Shown here: positions 26,900-35,522 of the stretch, one piece after another | Numbering within the stretch: the first letter of the stretch is position 1 | Layout: each line of letters opens with the position of its first letter | Notes under the pieces: generated by a model | Seen by the model: only the letters and a program-made list of their open reading frames with translations | Databases searched by the model: none | Told to the model about the DNA's origin: nothing | Program-made: the position numbers and the translations under genes | Origin: Mycobacterium sp. 155 | GTDB lineage: Bacteria; Actinomycetota; Actinomycetes; Mycobacteriales; Mycobacteriaceae | Length of the DNA: 64,000 nucleotides | NCBI RefSeq assembly: GCF_000373905.1 | Contig: NZ_KB892705.1 | Span: 558,001-622,000, forward strand | Direction of reading: 5' to 3'

Positions 26900-28915
26900 A
26901 TGACGAGTTTCGACACAGTCCTCGTCGCCAACCGCGGTGAAATCGCGGTGCGGATCATCCGCACCTTGCGCGAGATGGGGATCCGCTCGGTCGCCGTGTT
27001 CAGCGACGCTGATGCTGGTGCTCGGCATGTCATGGAGGCCGATGTCGCAGTGTGCATCGGCCCAGCGGCAGCACGGCAGAGCTACCTCAATATCGAGGCC
27101 GTCGTCGGCGCCGCCCGGCGCACCGGAGCCCAAGCCGTGCACCCGGGTTACGGATTCCTTTCCGAGAACGCCGAATTCGCCGCGGTACTGCAGGACGCCG
27201 GCATCGTGTTCATCGGGCCGTCCGCCACGGCGATCGCCACCATGGGTGACAAGATCGCGGCCAAGGCCGCGGTGTCGGCGTTCGGAGTTCCTGTTGTGCC
27301 GGGTGTTGTCCCGCACGCGAGGAGGACTAATGACGAAAGCCCGGGACTCACTGACGACGACCTGATTGGCGGTGCCCCCGAGGTCGGTTTCCCGCTACTG
27401 GTGAAGCCGTCCGCCGGTGGCGGCGGCAAGGGCATGCGGGTCGTCCACGAGGCTGCTGAGTTGCCGGCTGCGCTGGCGTCCGCGCGCCGTGAGGCTGCTG
27501 CGGCGTTCGGCGACGACACGCTGTTCCTCGAGCGGTTTGTGTTGCGGCCCCGACACATCGAGGTGCAGGTTCTCGCAGACGGCGACGGCAACGTGATCCA
27601 CCTCGGCGAGCGTGAATGCAGCCTGCAGCGCCGCCACCAGAAGGTCATCGAGGAGGCTCCGTCGCCTCTGCTGGATGCCGCCACCCGGGCCCGGATCGGT
27701 GCTGCTGCATGCGATACCGCGCGCAGCGTCGACTACACCGGCGCGGGCACGGTGGAGTTCATCGTCTCCGCCGACCGGCCTGACGAGTTTTTCTTCATGG
27801 AGATGAACACCCGGTTGCAGGTCGAACACCCCGTCACCGAGATGGTCACCGGTATCGACCTGGTGGAACAGCAGATCCGAATCGCCGCCGGTGAGAAACT
27901 GTCCTTGAGCCAGGACGACATCGTGATGACTGGGCACGCCGTCGAGGCGCGGGTCTACGCCGAGGATCCTGCTAACAGCTTCCTGCCGACCGGCGGATTG
28001 GTGCTCGGACTCAGCGAACCCGTCGGGGCGGGCATCCGCGTCGACTCGGGTCTGGCGGTCGGCACCATGGTCGGCAGTGACTACGATCCGATGCTCGCCA
28101 AAGTCATTGCCCATGGCGATGATCGGACCGCAGCACTGCACGCACTCGACCGGGCACTGGCCGACACCGCGGTCCTGGGCGTCACCACCAACACCGAGTT
28201 CTTGCGGTTCCTGCTGGCCGACCCCGATGTCGCCGCCGGCCGGCTCGACACCGGACTGCTCGACCGTCGCGCACCCGATTTCATTCCGGCCGCCCTAGGC
28301 GACGAGCAGATGATCGCGGCCGCGGCATACCAGTGGTTGCGGCACTGGGCGGACGCCGGTGACAGCCTGTGGCAGCTGCCGTCCGGTTGGCGCGTCGGCG
28401 AGCGAGCGCCCGCCACATTCCGTCTGCAGGCCATCGGCCGTATCGATCACGTCTACCTCACCGGAACCCCGGACCGCGCAACGGTCACTGTCGAAAACGG
28501 CGGAACCCACACGGTGAGCGCTACTTTCGACGACGGGCTGCTGGCCGTCACGTTGGACGGATTGCGCACCGAGTACCTCGTCGCCGCCACCGATGGCTGT
28601 CTCTGGCTGACCGGTGGTGGACGCGTCTGGACCGTCGAAGAGGTGCGTGAGGCGCCGGTACGTCCCGATGACCAGCACAGCGGTGACGCCGAGCTGATCA
28701 GTCCGATGCCGGGTTCGGTTGTGGCCGTGGGTGTGAAGGACAGTGAAGCGGTCGCTGCGGGAGCCATGGTGGTCACCGTCGAGGCCATGAAGATGGAACA
28801 TGCGCTGACCGCGCCGGTCGACGGCACCGTGGCACTACTCGTCGCGGTCGGCGACCAGGTCAAGGTGGGCCAGCCGCTGGCCCGAATCACCGCAACACGG
28901 GAGAGCACATCATGA
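26900..28915 (+). CDS. accA1: Biotin-dependent acyl-CoA carboxylase alpha subunit AccA1
   Basis: A 671-residue fusion of biotin carboxylase and biotin carrier. The biotin-carboxylase N-domain starts [19 protein letters not shown]. The ATP-grasp region has [16 protein letters not shown] and [20 protein letters not shown]. The C-terminal biotinyl domain carries [18 protein letters not shown] with the biotinylated Lys. It pairs with AccD1 in leucine degradation. ATG 26900 lies 7 bases after the accD1 stop with GAGGCGGAG before it. Its TGA overlaps the start of a 14-codon ORF. Confidence 0.94.
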   Translation: MTSFDTVLVANRGEIAVRIIRTLREMGIRSVAVFSDADAGARHVMEADVAVCIGPAAARQSYLNIEAVVGAARRTGAQAVHPGYGFLSENAEFAAVLQDAGIVFIGPSATAIATMGDKIAAKAAVSAFGVPVVPGVVPHARRTNDESPGLTDDDLIGGAPEVGFPLLVKPSAGGGGKGMRVVHEAAELPAALASARREAAAAFGDDTLFLERFVLRPRHIEVQVLADGDGNVIHLGERECSLQRRHQKVIEEAPSPLLDAATRARIGAAACDTARSVDYTGAGTVEFIVSADRPDEFFFMEMNTRLQVEHPVTEMVTGIDLVEQQIRIAAGEKLSLSQDDIVMTGHAVEARVYAEDPANSFLPTGGLVLGLSEPVGAGIRVDSGLAVGTMVGSDYDPMLAKVIAHGDDRTAALHALDRALADTAVLGVTTNTEFLRFLLADPDVAAGRLDTGLLDRRAPDFIPAALGDEQMIAAAAYQWLRHWADAGDSLWQLPSGWRVGERAPATFRLQAIGRIDHVYLTGTPDRATVTVENGGTHTVSATFDDGLLAVTLDGLRTEYLVAATDGCLWLTGGGRVWTVEEVREAPVRPDDQHSGDAELISPMPGSVVAVGVKDSEAVAAGAMVVTVEAMKMEHALTAPVDGTVALLVAVGDQVKVGQPLARITATRESTS

Positions 28916-28956
28916 CTGACAAGCGAGAAGCGGAGCGGATCGCGCATGAGCAATAG
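28912..28956 (+). CDS. Possible 14-aa coupling ORF between accA1 and fadE19
   Basis: ATG overlaps the accA1 stop (ATGA) and reads [14 protein letters not shown], ending TAG inside the first codons of fadE19 (ATG 28946). Ribosomes finishing accA1 could reinitiate here and terminate next to the fadE19 start, giving translational coupling across the 30-base gap. This is only a frame; no product is implied. Confidence 0.3.
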   Translation: MTDKREAERIAHEQ

Positions 28957-30106
28957 TTTGTCCACCGGAACCCTGCCGGAGCACTACGAGCAGCTGGCCA
29001 CGACGGTCCGTGACTTCGCCCGGAGCGTGGTCGCACCGGTCAGCGCCAAGCACGACGAAGAGCACTCGTTCCCGTACGAGATCGTCGCCGGCATGGCCGA
29101 TATGGGCCTATTCGGCCTGCCGTTCCCCGAGGAGTACGGCGGTATGGGCGGGGACTACTTCGCGTTGTGTCTGGCGCTTGAGGAACTCGGCAAGGTTGAT
29201 CAGAGCGTGGCCATCACGCTGGAGGCGGGGGTATCGCTGGGAGCGATGCCGGTGTACCGCTTCGGCAGTGACGCACAGAAGCGGGAATGGTTGCCGCTGT
29301 TGGCCAGCGGCAAGGCGCTGGGCGCGTTCGGCTTGACCGAAGCCGGCGGTGGCAGCGACGCCGGGGCCACTAAGACCACTGCGAAACTGGATGGGGCATC
29401 TTGGATTATCAACGGCTCCAAGCAGTTCATCACCAACTCCGGCACCGACATCACCAAACTGGTGACTGTCACCGCGGTGACGGGGGAGACGCCCCGAGGT
29501 AAGGAGATCTCGTCAATCCTCGTGCCGGTGCCGACCGAGGGTTTCACCGCTGAACCGGCATACAACAAGGTCGGCTGGAACGCCTCGGACACCCACCCGC
29601 TGAGCTTTGACGACGTCCGGGTGCCCGCCGAGAACCTGCTCGGTGAGCGGGGCCGCGGCTACGCCAACTTCCTGCGCATCCTCGACGAGGGACGCATCGC
29701 CATCGCCGCGCTGTCGGTCGGCGTCGCGCAGGGCTGCGTGGACGAATGTGTCAAATACGCCAAGGAACGCCAGGCCTTCGGGGCAGCCATCGGCACCTAC
29801 CAGGCTATCGCCTTCAAGATCGCACGGATGGAGGCCCGTGCGCATACCGCCCGCGCGGCCTACTACGACGCGGCCGCGTTGATGCTGGCCGGCAAGCCGT
29901 TCAAGAAGGCCGCGGCCGTGGCCAAGCTGGTCGCCAGTGAGGCCGCGATGGACAATGCCCGCGACGCTACGCAGGTGTTCGGAGGCTACGGCTTCATGAA
30001 CGAGTATCCGGTCGCCCGGCACTACCGTGACAGCAAGATCCTCGAAATCGGCGAAGGGACAACCGAAGTGCAGCTCATGCTGATCGCGCGGGAGGCCGGT
30101 CTGTGA
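28946..30106 (+). CDS. fadE19: Acyl-CoA dehydrogenase FadE19 (short/branched-chain)
   Basis: A 386-residue FAD acyl-CoA dehydrogenase. Signatures are GAFGLTEAGGGSDAGATKTT (FAD/substrate signature 1), FGAAIGTYQAIAFKIARMEA and QVFGGYGFMNEYPVARHYRD followed by ILEIGEGTTEVQ (signature 2). Its operon place between a methylcrotonyl-type carboxylase and a hydratase indicates isovaleryl- or 2-methylacyl-CoA oxidation. The 4-base overlap with the MaoC gene (30103-30106) couples their translation. Confidence 0.92.
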   Translation: MSNSLSTGTLPEHYEQLATTVRDFARSVVAPVSAKHDEEHSFPYEIVAGMADMGLFGLPFPEEYGGMGGDYFALCLALEELGKVDQSVAITLEAGVSLGAMPVYRFGSDAQKREWLPLLASGKALGAFGLTEAGGGSDAGATKTTAKLDGASWIINGSKQFITNSGTDITKLVTVTAVTGETPRGKEISSILVPVPTEGFTAEPAYNKVGWNASDTHPLSFDDVRVPAENLLGERGRGYANFLRILDEGRIAIAALSVGVAQGCVDECVKYAKERQAFGAAIGTYQAIAFKIARMEARAHTARAAYYDAAALMLAGKPFKKAAAVAKLVASEAAMDNARDATQVFGGYGFMNEYPVARHYRDSKILEIGEGTTEVQLMLIAREAGL

Positions 30107-30591
30107 GCGAAAAGAAGGTAATAGAGCAGCGCGGGCTCTGGTTCGAGGAGTTCGAGATCGGCGTGCGCTACCTGCACCGGCCTGGCCGCACCATCACCGA
30201 GACCGACAACGTCCTGTTCACCACACTGACGATGAACACCCAGGCGCTGCACCTGGATGCGGCCTTCTCCGACGCCCTTCCGCCGTTCCACGCGCGCCTG
30301 GTCAACTCGATGTTCACGCTGTCGACCCTGGTCGGTCTCTCGGTCGCGCAGCTGACCCAGGGCACCATCGTCGGCAATCTCGGATTCTCCGAAATCGCTT
30401 TTCCCAAACCGCTTTTCCACGGTGACACGCTCTATGCCGAAACCGAGATCACCGAGAAGCGTGAGTCCAGGAGCCGGCCGGGGGAGGGCATCGTCACCTT
30501 CGCGCACACGGGGCACAATCAGCACGGTGACGTCGTCGCGACGGCGTCGCGCAAGACCATGGTCCGGATGCGTCCCGCCGAGGGGGCCTAG
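30103..30591 (+). CDS. MaoC-like hot-dog hydratase
   Basis: A 162-residue single hot-dog protein, the Rv2499c counterpart. It starts as GTG overlapping the fadE19 stop. Features are GLWFEEFEIGVRYLHRPGRT, TETDNVLFTTLTMNTQALHL with the hydratase Asp/His-type positions, and YAETEITEKRESRSRPGEGI. It probably hydrates the enoyl-CoA made by FadE19 or a mesaconyl/citramalyl-type intermediate used by the next gene. The stop overlaps the citE start by one base (TAGTG). Confidence 0.88.
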   Translation: MSEKKVIEQRGLWFEEFEIGVRYLHRPGRTITETDNVLFTTLTMNTQALHLDAAFSDALPPFHARLVNSMFTLSTLVGLSVAQLTQGTIVGNLGFSEIAFPKPLFHGDTLYAETEITEKRESRSRPGEGIVTFAHTGHNQHGDVVATASRKTMVRMRPAEGA

Positions 30592-31400
30592 TGGCACTCT
30601 CGAACACCGGACCGGGTTGGCTGTTCTGCCCGGCGGATCGACCTGAGCGGTTCGAAAAGGCCGCCGCGGCAGCCGATGTGGTGATCCTGGATCTCGAGGA
30701 CGGAGTGGCGGCCAAGGACCGCGAAGCCGCCCGCCGGGCGCTGATCGATACGAGGCTGGACCCGGCCCGCACCGTGGTACGGGTCAACCCGGTCACCACC
30801 GCCGATCACGCACGCGATCTCGAAGTCGTGGCAGCGACGGACTACACCACGGTGATGCTGGCCAAATCCGAGCATGCCGACCAGGTGCGAGCCCTGGCAC
30901 TGCTGGATGTAGTGGTCCTCATCGAGACCCCGCTGGGCGCTCTCAATGTGGTCGAACTGGCGCAACCCGACAACGCGTTCGCGGTGATGTGGGGAGCGGA
31001 GGATCTGTTCGCGGTCACCGGCGGCACCGCCAACCGCCGGCCCGACGGCAGCTACCGCGACGTGGCCCAGCACGTGCGCTCGCAAACGCTGTTGGCAGCC
31101 AAGGCGTTCGGCAAGGTAGCACTCGATTCGGTGTACCTGGACATCAAGGATCTGGATGGGCTCCGGGCTGAGGTCGACGACGCGGTGGCCGTTGGATTCG
31201 ACGCAAAGGTGGCCATTCATCCGTCCCAGGTGGCGGTGATCCGGGCCGGTTACACCCCGACAGACGAACAGGTCACCTGGGCGCGAGCAGTGCTCGACAG
31301 GGTGGCTACCGAACGCGGGGTCTTCCAGCACGACGGTTTGATGGTCGACGCTCCGGTTCTGCGGCGCGCAGAGCGCATCGTCGCCCTGGTTCCGCGGTGA
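30591..31400 (+). CDS. citE: CitE-like lyase (citramalyl-CoA/beta-hydroxyacyl-CoA lyase)
   Basis: A 269-residue HpcH/HpaI-type TIM-barrel lyase; the GTG start at 30591 touches the MaoC stop. Motifs are VVILDLEDGVAAKDREAAR (metal-binding Glu/Asp strand), VLIETPLGALNVVELAQ with the metal Glu, MWGAEDLFAVTGG with Glu/Asp, and the C-terminal GFDAKVAIHPSQV. No citrate lyase alpha/gamma subunits are present. The M. tuberculosis counterpart Rv2498c acts on hydroxyacyl-CoAs such as citramalyl-CoA rather than in citrate lyase. It is the last gene of the BkaR operon; a large hairpin follows. Confidence 0.9.
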   Translation: MALSNTGPGWLFCPADRPERFEKAAAAADVVILDLEDGVAAKDREAARRALIDTRLDPARTVVRVNPVTTADHARDLEVVAATDYTTVMLAKSEHADQVRALALLDVVVLIETPLGALNVVELAQPDNAFAVMWGAEDLFAVTGGTANRRPDGSYRDVAQHVRSQTLLAAKAFGKVALDSVYLDIKDLDGLRAEVDDAVAVGFDAKVAIHPSQVAVIRAGYTPTDEQVTWARAVLDRVATERGVFQHDGLMVDAPVLRRAERIVALVPR

Positions 31401-31422
31401 TGTCCTGAGTCAAACCCTGTGG

Positions 31423-31481
31423 CGAGCGTGCAGCTTTGTTGTGGCTTTTGTCCTTCGTCACGTCGGTAAGCTGCACGCTCG
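31423..31481. terminator. 14-bp perfect inverted repeat after citE
   Basis: CGAGCGTGCAGCTT at 31423-31436 pairs perfectly with AAGCTGCACGCTCG at 31468-31481 around a 31-base loop, starting 23 bases after the citE stop. The strong stem lacks a U-tract; it probably ends the BkaR operon before the bkd operon. Confidence 0.6.
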
Positions 31482-31560
31482 TCACAGCGCCCACAGCCGA
31501 CATCTGGGCCTGACTGTTACCCGCATACTCAAGCAACACGCTGCCAATCTGTTATCAGCG

Positions 31561-31601
31561 TTGACAGCGGCTGTGTTCAAATCGGGCGCATAATGGCGGT
31601 G
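31561..31601 (+). promoter_or_regulatory. Probable bkd operon promoter
   Basis: TTGACA at 31561-31566 and a CATAAT/TAATGG -10 region at 31589-31596. The 22-base spacing is too long for the pair to be a textbook SigA promoter, so only the -10 is used with any trust. It would place transcription start near 31601-31602, at an ATG. Confidence 0.35.
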
Positions 31602-31709
31602 ATGCCCCAGCGCTGCGACGTCCGAGCGGATCGTTCAGCTAGCGCCATACCCAGGCGGCTAGCCGGCGGCCCCTCACCAGGGGTTTTGTTCGTACCGCCG
31701 CTGCGCTGA
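31602..31709 (+). CDS. Putative leaderless leader peptide of the bkd operon (35 aa)
   Basis: An ATG at the predicted transcription start opens MPQRCDVRADRSASAIPRRL, continuing AGGPSPGVLFVPPLR to TGA 31707-31709. An ATG three codons upstream (31593) is in frame. The frame runs through two hairpins and ends inside the segment that can pair with the bkdA start. Translation of it would alter leader folding. There is no homology evidence; it could be chance. Confidence 0.35.
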   Translation: MPQRCDVRADRSASAIPRRLAGGPSPGVLFVPPLR

Positions 31710-31762
31710 GCACCTCACGGACCGACGGCGGAACATGCCGTCACCGAACAGGAGGCGGTATG
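31639..31762 (+). promoter_or_regulatory. Structured leader with RBS-sequestering pairing, upstream of bkdA
   Basis: In order: a hairpin CTAGCGCC/GGCG-g-CTAG (31639-31662); a terminator-like hairpin CCCCT-CACC-AGGGG with TTTTGTT (31670-31690); TACCGCC (31693-31699). The last can pair with GGCGGTA (31754-31760), which covers the Shine-Dalgarno end and first base of the bkdA ATG. Alternatively CCGCCG (31695-31700) pairs with CGGCGG (31726-31731). The two pairings exclude each other, the logic of a translational switch. It matches no riboswitch class I know. Confidence 0.45.
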
Positions 31763-32851
31763 GCTGAGCCATATGCGACGCCGCAGAGCGTCGATCTGGA
31801 TCCGGTGCGGCTGGTTGAGGCCGACGGGTCACCAACCTCTGAGACGCGCTACAGCCGTGATCTGCCGCCTGAAACGCTGGGTTGGCTCTATGAGTCGATG
31901 GTCGTCACCCGCGACTTGGACACTGAGTTCATCAACCTGCAACGCCAGGGCGAGCTTGCGTTGTATGCGTCGTGCCGCGGCCAGGAGGCTGCGCAGATCG
32001 GCGCGGCGGCCTGCCTGCGCAAAACCGATTGGCTGTTCCCGCAGTACCGGGAGATCGGTGTCTTCCTGCTGCGCGGTATCACCCCGGGGCAAGTCGGCGC
32101 GGTGTGGCGCGGCGCCTGGCACGGTGGCCTCGAATTCACCAACCATTGCGTCGCCCCGATCGCGATTGCGATCGGTACCCACGGCCTGCACGCGGTGGGT
32201 GCGGCGATGGCTGCTCAGCGGCTCGGCGAGGACTCGGTGACGGTCGCCTTCATGGGTGATGGCGCGACCAGCGAGGGTGACGCGCACGAGGCGTTCAACC
32301 TCGCGTCGGTGTTCAAGGCGCCATGCGTGTTCTTCGTTCAGAACAACCAGTGGGCCATCTCGGTGCCGGTCGGTCACCAGATGGCCGGACCGTCCATCGC
32401 ACACCGGGCCATCGGGTACGGCATGCCCGGCATCCGTGTCGACGGCAACGACGTGTTGGCCTGTTACGCGGTGATGGCCGAGGCCGCCGAACGTGCCCGC
32501 CACGGCGGCGGGCCCACGCTGATCGAGGCCATCACCTACCGGATGGGCCCGCACACCACATCCGACGACCCCACCCGTTATCGATCCGGCGACGAGGTCC
32601 AAGATTGGGCGGCCCGTGATCCGATCTCCCGCTACCGCACGTATCTCGAATCCGTTGGGGTGTACACCGAGCGCTTGCAGGAGCGGGTCGCCGCACGATC
32701 ACATCGTTTGTGCGCTGAACTGCGCGAGGCGATCGTGGGCGGACCGGATCACGATCCCGCCGAGTTGTTCGACACCGTCTATGCCGAGATCACGCCGGAG
32801 CTGGCGCGCCAACGCGATGAGCTGCTGGCTGAGTTGGCGAAGGAGGCGTGA
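31760..32851 (+). CDS. bkdA: Branched-chain keto-acid dehydrogenase E1 alpha
   Basis: A 363-residue ThDP-dependent E1 alpha that decarboxylates 2-keto acids of Leu, Ile and Val. The ThDP/Mg motif is VAFMGDGATSEGDAHEAFNL, continuing ASVFKAPCVFFVQNNQWAIS (GDG-x-N type). The tail has YRMGPHTTSDDPTRYRSGDE. ATG 31760 has AGGAGG five bases upstream, but that site is part of a possible sequestering helix. It overlaps bkdB by 1-4 bases. Counterpart of Rv2497c. Confidence 0.93.
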   Translation: MAEPYATPQSVDLDPVRLVEADGSPTSETRYSRDLPPETLGWLYESMVVTRDLDTEFINLQRQGELALYASCRGQEAAQIGAAACLRKTDWLFPQYREIGVFLLRGITPGQVGAVWRGAWHGGLEFTNHCVAPIAIAIGTHGLHAVGAAMAAQRLGEDSVTVAFMGDGATSEGDAHEAFNLASVFKAPCVFFVQNNQWAISVPVGHQMAGPSIAHRAIGYGMPGIRVDGNDVLACYAVMAEAAERARHGGGPTLIEAITYRMGPHTTSDDPTRYRSGDEVQDWAARDPISRYRTYLESVGVYTERLQERVAARSHRLCAELREAIVGGPDHDPAELFDTVYAEITPELARQRDELLAELAKEA

Positions 32852-33909
32852 TGACACAAATCATCGATCGGCCCGCTGCACAGGGTGATTCGCCAGAGCC
32901 GTGGGCACCTATCCTGAGGCCCGTTCCGGCAGCGACTGAACTCACCATGGTGCAGGCGATCAACCGCGCGTTGCACGATGCGATGGCGGCCGACGACCGC
33001 GTGTTGGTGTTCGGCGAGGATGTCGCCACGCTGGGCGGGGTGTTCCGAGTCACCGAGGGCCTGAGTGAGACCTTCGGCGCACAACGGTGTTTCGACACAC
33101 CGCTGGCCGAGTCGGCCATCATCGGCCTGGCGATCGGAATGGCGATCCGCGGGTTCACCCCGGTACCGGAGATCCAGTTCGACGGGTTCAGCTACCCGGC
33201 CTTCGATCAGATCGTCAGCCACTTGGCCAAATACCGGACGCGTACTCACGGCGATGTCAGTCTGGGCGTGACGGTACGCATTCCGTCGTTCGGCGGGATC
33301 GGTGCTGTCGAGCATCATTCCGAATCCACCGAGAGCTACTGGCTGCACACCGCTGGGCTCAAGGTGGTGGTGCCGTCGACCCCAGCGGACGCGTACTGGC
33401 TGCTGCGGCATTCGATTTCCTGTCCTGACCCGGTGATCTACCTGGAGCCGAAGCGTCGGTACTGGGCGCGCGAGGCCGTCGACACCGCCACCCCTGGGCT
33501 GCCACTCGGGCGGGCGGCGGTGCGGCGCGCCGGAACAGACGTCACGGTGATCACCTACGGAGGGCTGGTCGCTACGGCACTGAACGCCGCGGATCTGGCC
33601 GCCGAACGCGGCTGGAGCCTGGAGATCGTCGATCTGCGCACGCTCAACCCACTGGATTTCGACACGGTTGCCGCCTCGGTCCGCCGCACCGGGCGTGCGG
33701 TGGTGATGCACGAGGGTCCGCGCACGCTCGGGTTCGGATCCGAGCTGGCTGCGCGCATCGCCGAGGAGCTGTTCTACGACCTCGAAGCACCGGTGTTGCG
33801 CGCCACCGGTTTTGATACGCCGTATCCGCCGGCGCGGTTGGAGAAGCTGTGGTTGCCGGGCGTGGATCGGCTACTCGATTGCGTCGAGCGTGCGATGGGG
33901 CAGCCGTGA
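32851..33909 (+). CDS. bkdB: Branched-chain keto-acid dehydrogenase E1 beta
   Basis: 352 residues (GTG at 32848 adds one codon). It is a transketolase-type E1 beta: [20 protein letters not shown], then [38 protein letters not shown] and [17 protein letters not shown]. The C-terminal transketolase domain has [20 protein letters not shown]. It forms the heterotetramer with BkdA and supplies ThDP activation through the Glu of the DTPLAE motif region. It overlaps bkdA and bkdC at both ends. Confidence 0.93.
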   Translation: MTQIIDRPAAQGDSPEPWAPILRPVPAATELTMVQAINRALHDAMAADDRVLVFGEDVATLGGVFRVTEGLSETFGAQRCFDTPLAESAIIGLAIGMAIRGFTPVPEIQFDGFSYPAFDQIVSHLAKYRTRTHGDVSLGVTVRIPSFGGIGAVEHHSESTESYWLHTAGLKVVVPSTPADAYWLLRHSISCPDPVIYLEPKRRYWAREAVDTATPGLPLGRAAVRRAGTDVTVITYGGLVATALNAADLAAERGWSLEIVDLRTLNPLDFDTVAASVRRTGRAVVMHEGPRTLGFGSELAARIAEELFYDLEAPVLRATGFDTPYPPARLEKLWLPGVDRLLDCVERAMGQP

Positions 33910-35093
33910 ACCGAGAATTTTTGGTTCCCGATCTCGGTGAGGGGCTCCAGGACGCCACCATCACCAGTTGGAATGTGTCCATCGGCGACACCGTCGAGTT
34001 GAACCAGACACTGTGCACCGTCGAAACCAACAAGGCGGAGGTCGAGATCCCCAGCCCTTATGCGGGACAGATCCTCGAACTCGGTGGTGCAGCAGGGGAT
34101 ACGCTGGCCGTCGGGGCTCTGCTGGCGCGGATCGAGACCAGTGAATCCGCACCGGTGGCGGCGACGACGAACGGCACCAGCACGATACGCAAACCGGTCC
34201 TGGTCGGTTATGGTGCCGATGACACCATGGATTCCAGCCGGCGTCGTGCGTCTGCACCGGAATCCGAACGGCCGCGGACCAAACCACCGGTGCGCAAGCT
34301 CGCTGCAGAACTGCACGTCGACCTCACTGCGCTGGCACCCGGATCCGGTCCCGAGGGGATCATCACCCGTGACGACGTCCTGGCTGCCGCCGGTGGCGCG
34401 GAACTCCTCGACGTGCGGGGCGTGCAGGCCGAAATGGCTCGCCGGATGACATTGGCCCACAGTGAGATACCCGATGCGCATGCGCGCGTCGAGGTGGATT
34501 GCACGGCGCTGCTTGCGCTGCGGGATAGGCTCGCGGCCGCGGACGATGCACCGCCCGTCACCCCGTTCGTGTTGACATTGCGGATGCTTGTCATCGCGCT
34601 GCGTCGTCATCCGATCCTGAACTCGACGTGGGTGGTAGCCGACGAGCATCCCCGCATCCATCAGCATGCCGCCGTGCACCTCGGGTTCGGGGTGGCCGCA
34701 CCGCGCGGCCTGCTGGTGCCGGTCGTCAGCGATGCCCACGACCTCACGACGCGCCAACTTGCCCAGAAGGTTTCGCGGCTTATCGACAGTGCGCGGGCCG
34801 GATCGCTGCAGCCGCAGCAACTCACGGGCTCGACATTCACGGTGTCGAACTACGGTGCGCTGGGGCTCGACGACGGGGTGCCGGTGATCAACTACCCGGA
34901 GGCGGCGATTCTCGGTATGGGAGCGCTCAAGCCGCGGGCCGTGGTGGTCGACGGGATCGTGACGGCCCGTCCGACCATGGCATTGACCTGTGCGTTCGAC
35001 CACCGGATCGCCGACGGGGCACAGGTTGCCGCCTTTCTGGTCGAGCTGCGGAACCTCATCGAGGCACCCGAGCTGGCGCTGCTGGACCTGTAG
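33906..35093 (+). CDS. bkdC: Branched-chain keto-acid dehydrogenase E2 (acyltransferase)
   Basis: 395 residues from GTG 33906, overlapping the bkdB stop. The lipoyl domain is at residues 3-77 with lipoyl Lys in [13 protein letters not shown]. After a linker comes the E1/E3-binding domain ([20 protein letters not shown], then [17 protein letters not shown]). The catalytic domain ends [20 protein letters not shown] with the DHR-x-x-DG active site. It transfers branched acyl groups to CoA; E3 (lpd) must come from elsewhere. Closes the bkd operon. Confidence 0.94.
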   Translation: MNREFLVPDLGEGLQDATITSWNVSIGDTVELNQTLCTVETNKAEVEIPSPYAGQILELGGAAGDTLAVGALLARIETSESAPVAATTNGTSTIRKPVLVGYGADDTMDSSRRRASAPESERPRTKPPVRKLAAELHVDLTALAPGSGPEGIITRDDVLAAAGGAELLDVRGVQAEMARRMTLAHSEIPDAHARVEVDCTALLALRDRLAAADDAPPVTPFVLTLRMLVIALRRHPILNSTWVVADEHPRIHQHAAVHLGFGVAAPRGLLVPVVSDAHDLTTRQLAQKVSRLIDSARAGSLQPQQLTGSTFTVSNYGALGLDDGVPVINYPEAAILGMGALKPRAVVVDGIVTARPTMALTCAFDHRIADGAQVAAFLVELRNLIEAPELALLDL

Positions 35094-35204
35094 ATCTCGT
35101 TATCTGTGCTTCGCGGCGACCTCACGACCCGGCAACGGGTAGTCTGAGTTACGCAGCTGGTTTGTCGGCACTGGTCCAGGCCCGTGTCGACATCGAACGC
35201 GGCA

Positions 35205-35380
35205 CGCTCACACAGGTGCGACGTGAGAGGGAACCCGGTGGGAATCCGGGACTGTCCCGCAGCGGTATGCAGGAACGACCGCCGTCATCAGCACTGGCAT
35301 GCAGGCAACTGCGGCTGGGAAGCGACGGCCACTAGGTGCACGGACTCCCGTGCGGGCCTGCGAGTCCGAAGACCTGCCAG
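35205..35380 (+). ncRNA. Cobalamin (B12) riboswitch upstream of metE
   Basis: Conserved blocks of the class are present in order: CACAGGTGC (P1/P2 side), GAGAGGGAACCCGGTGGGAA with CCGGGACTGTCCCGCAGCGG, GCTGGGAAGCGACGGCC, and the 3' B12 box GAGTCCGAAGACCTGCC, whose GACCTGCC closes against CAGGTGC. About 140 bases separate it from the metE start and contain GCCTCC, which could pair with the GAGGAC ribosome site. With B12 it should switch metE off, since the B12-dependent MetH can then work. Confidence 0.93.
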
Positions 35381-35522
35381 CTGTACCGGGCGCGCCGCGC
35401 CCGGTGGTTCATCGCCTCGTGGAATGGGCAGTGGCCGAACGCGGTTCACTCGTGGCGGGTGATCGTGCTCGGCTTGACGCCTCCTGGCGGTGACCCTCCC
35501 GTCGTACGTTGAGGACGTCGTC

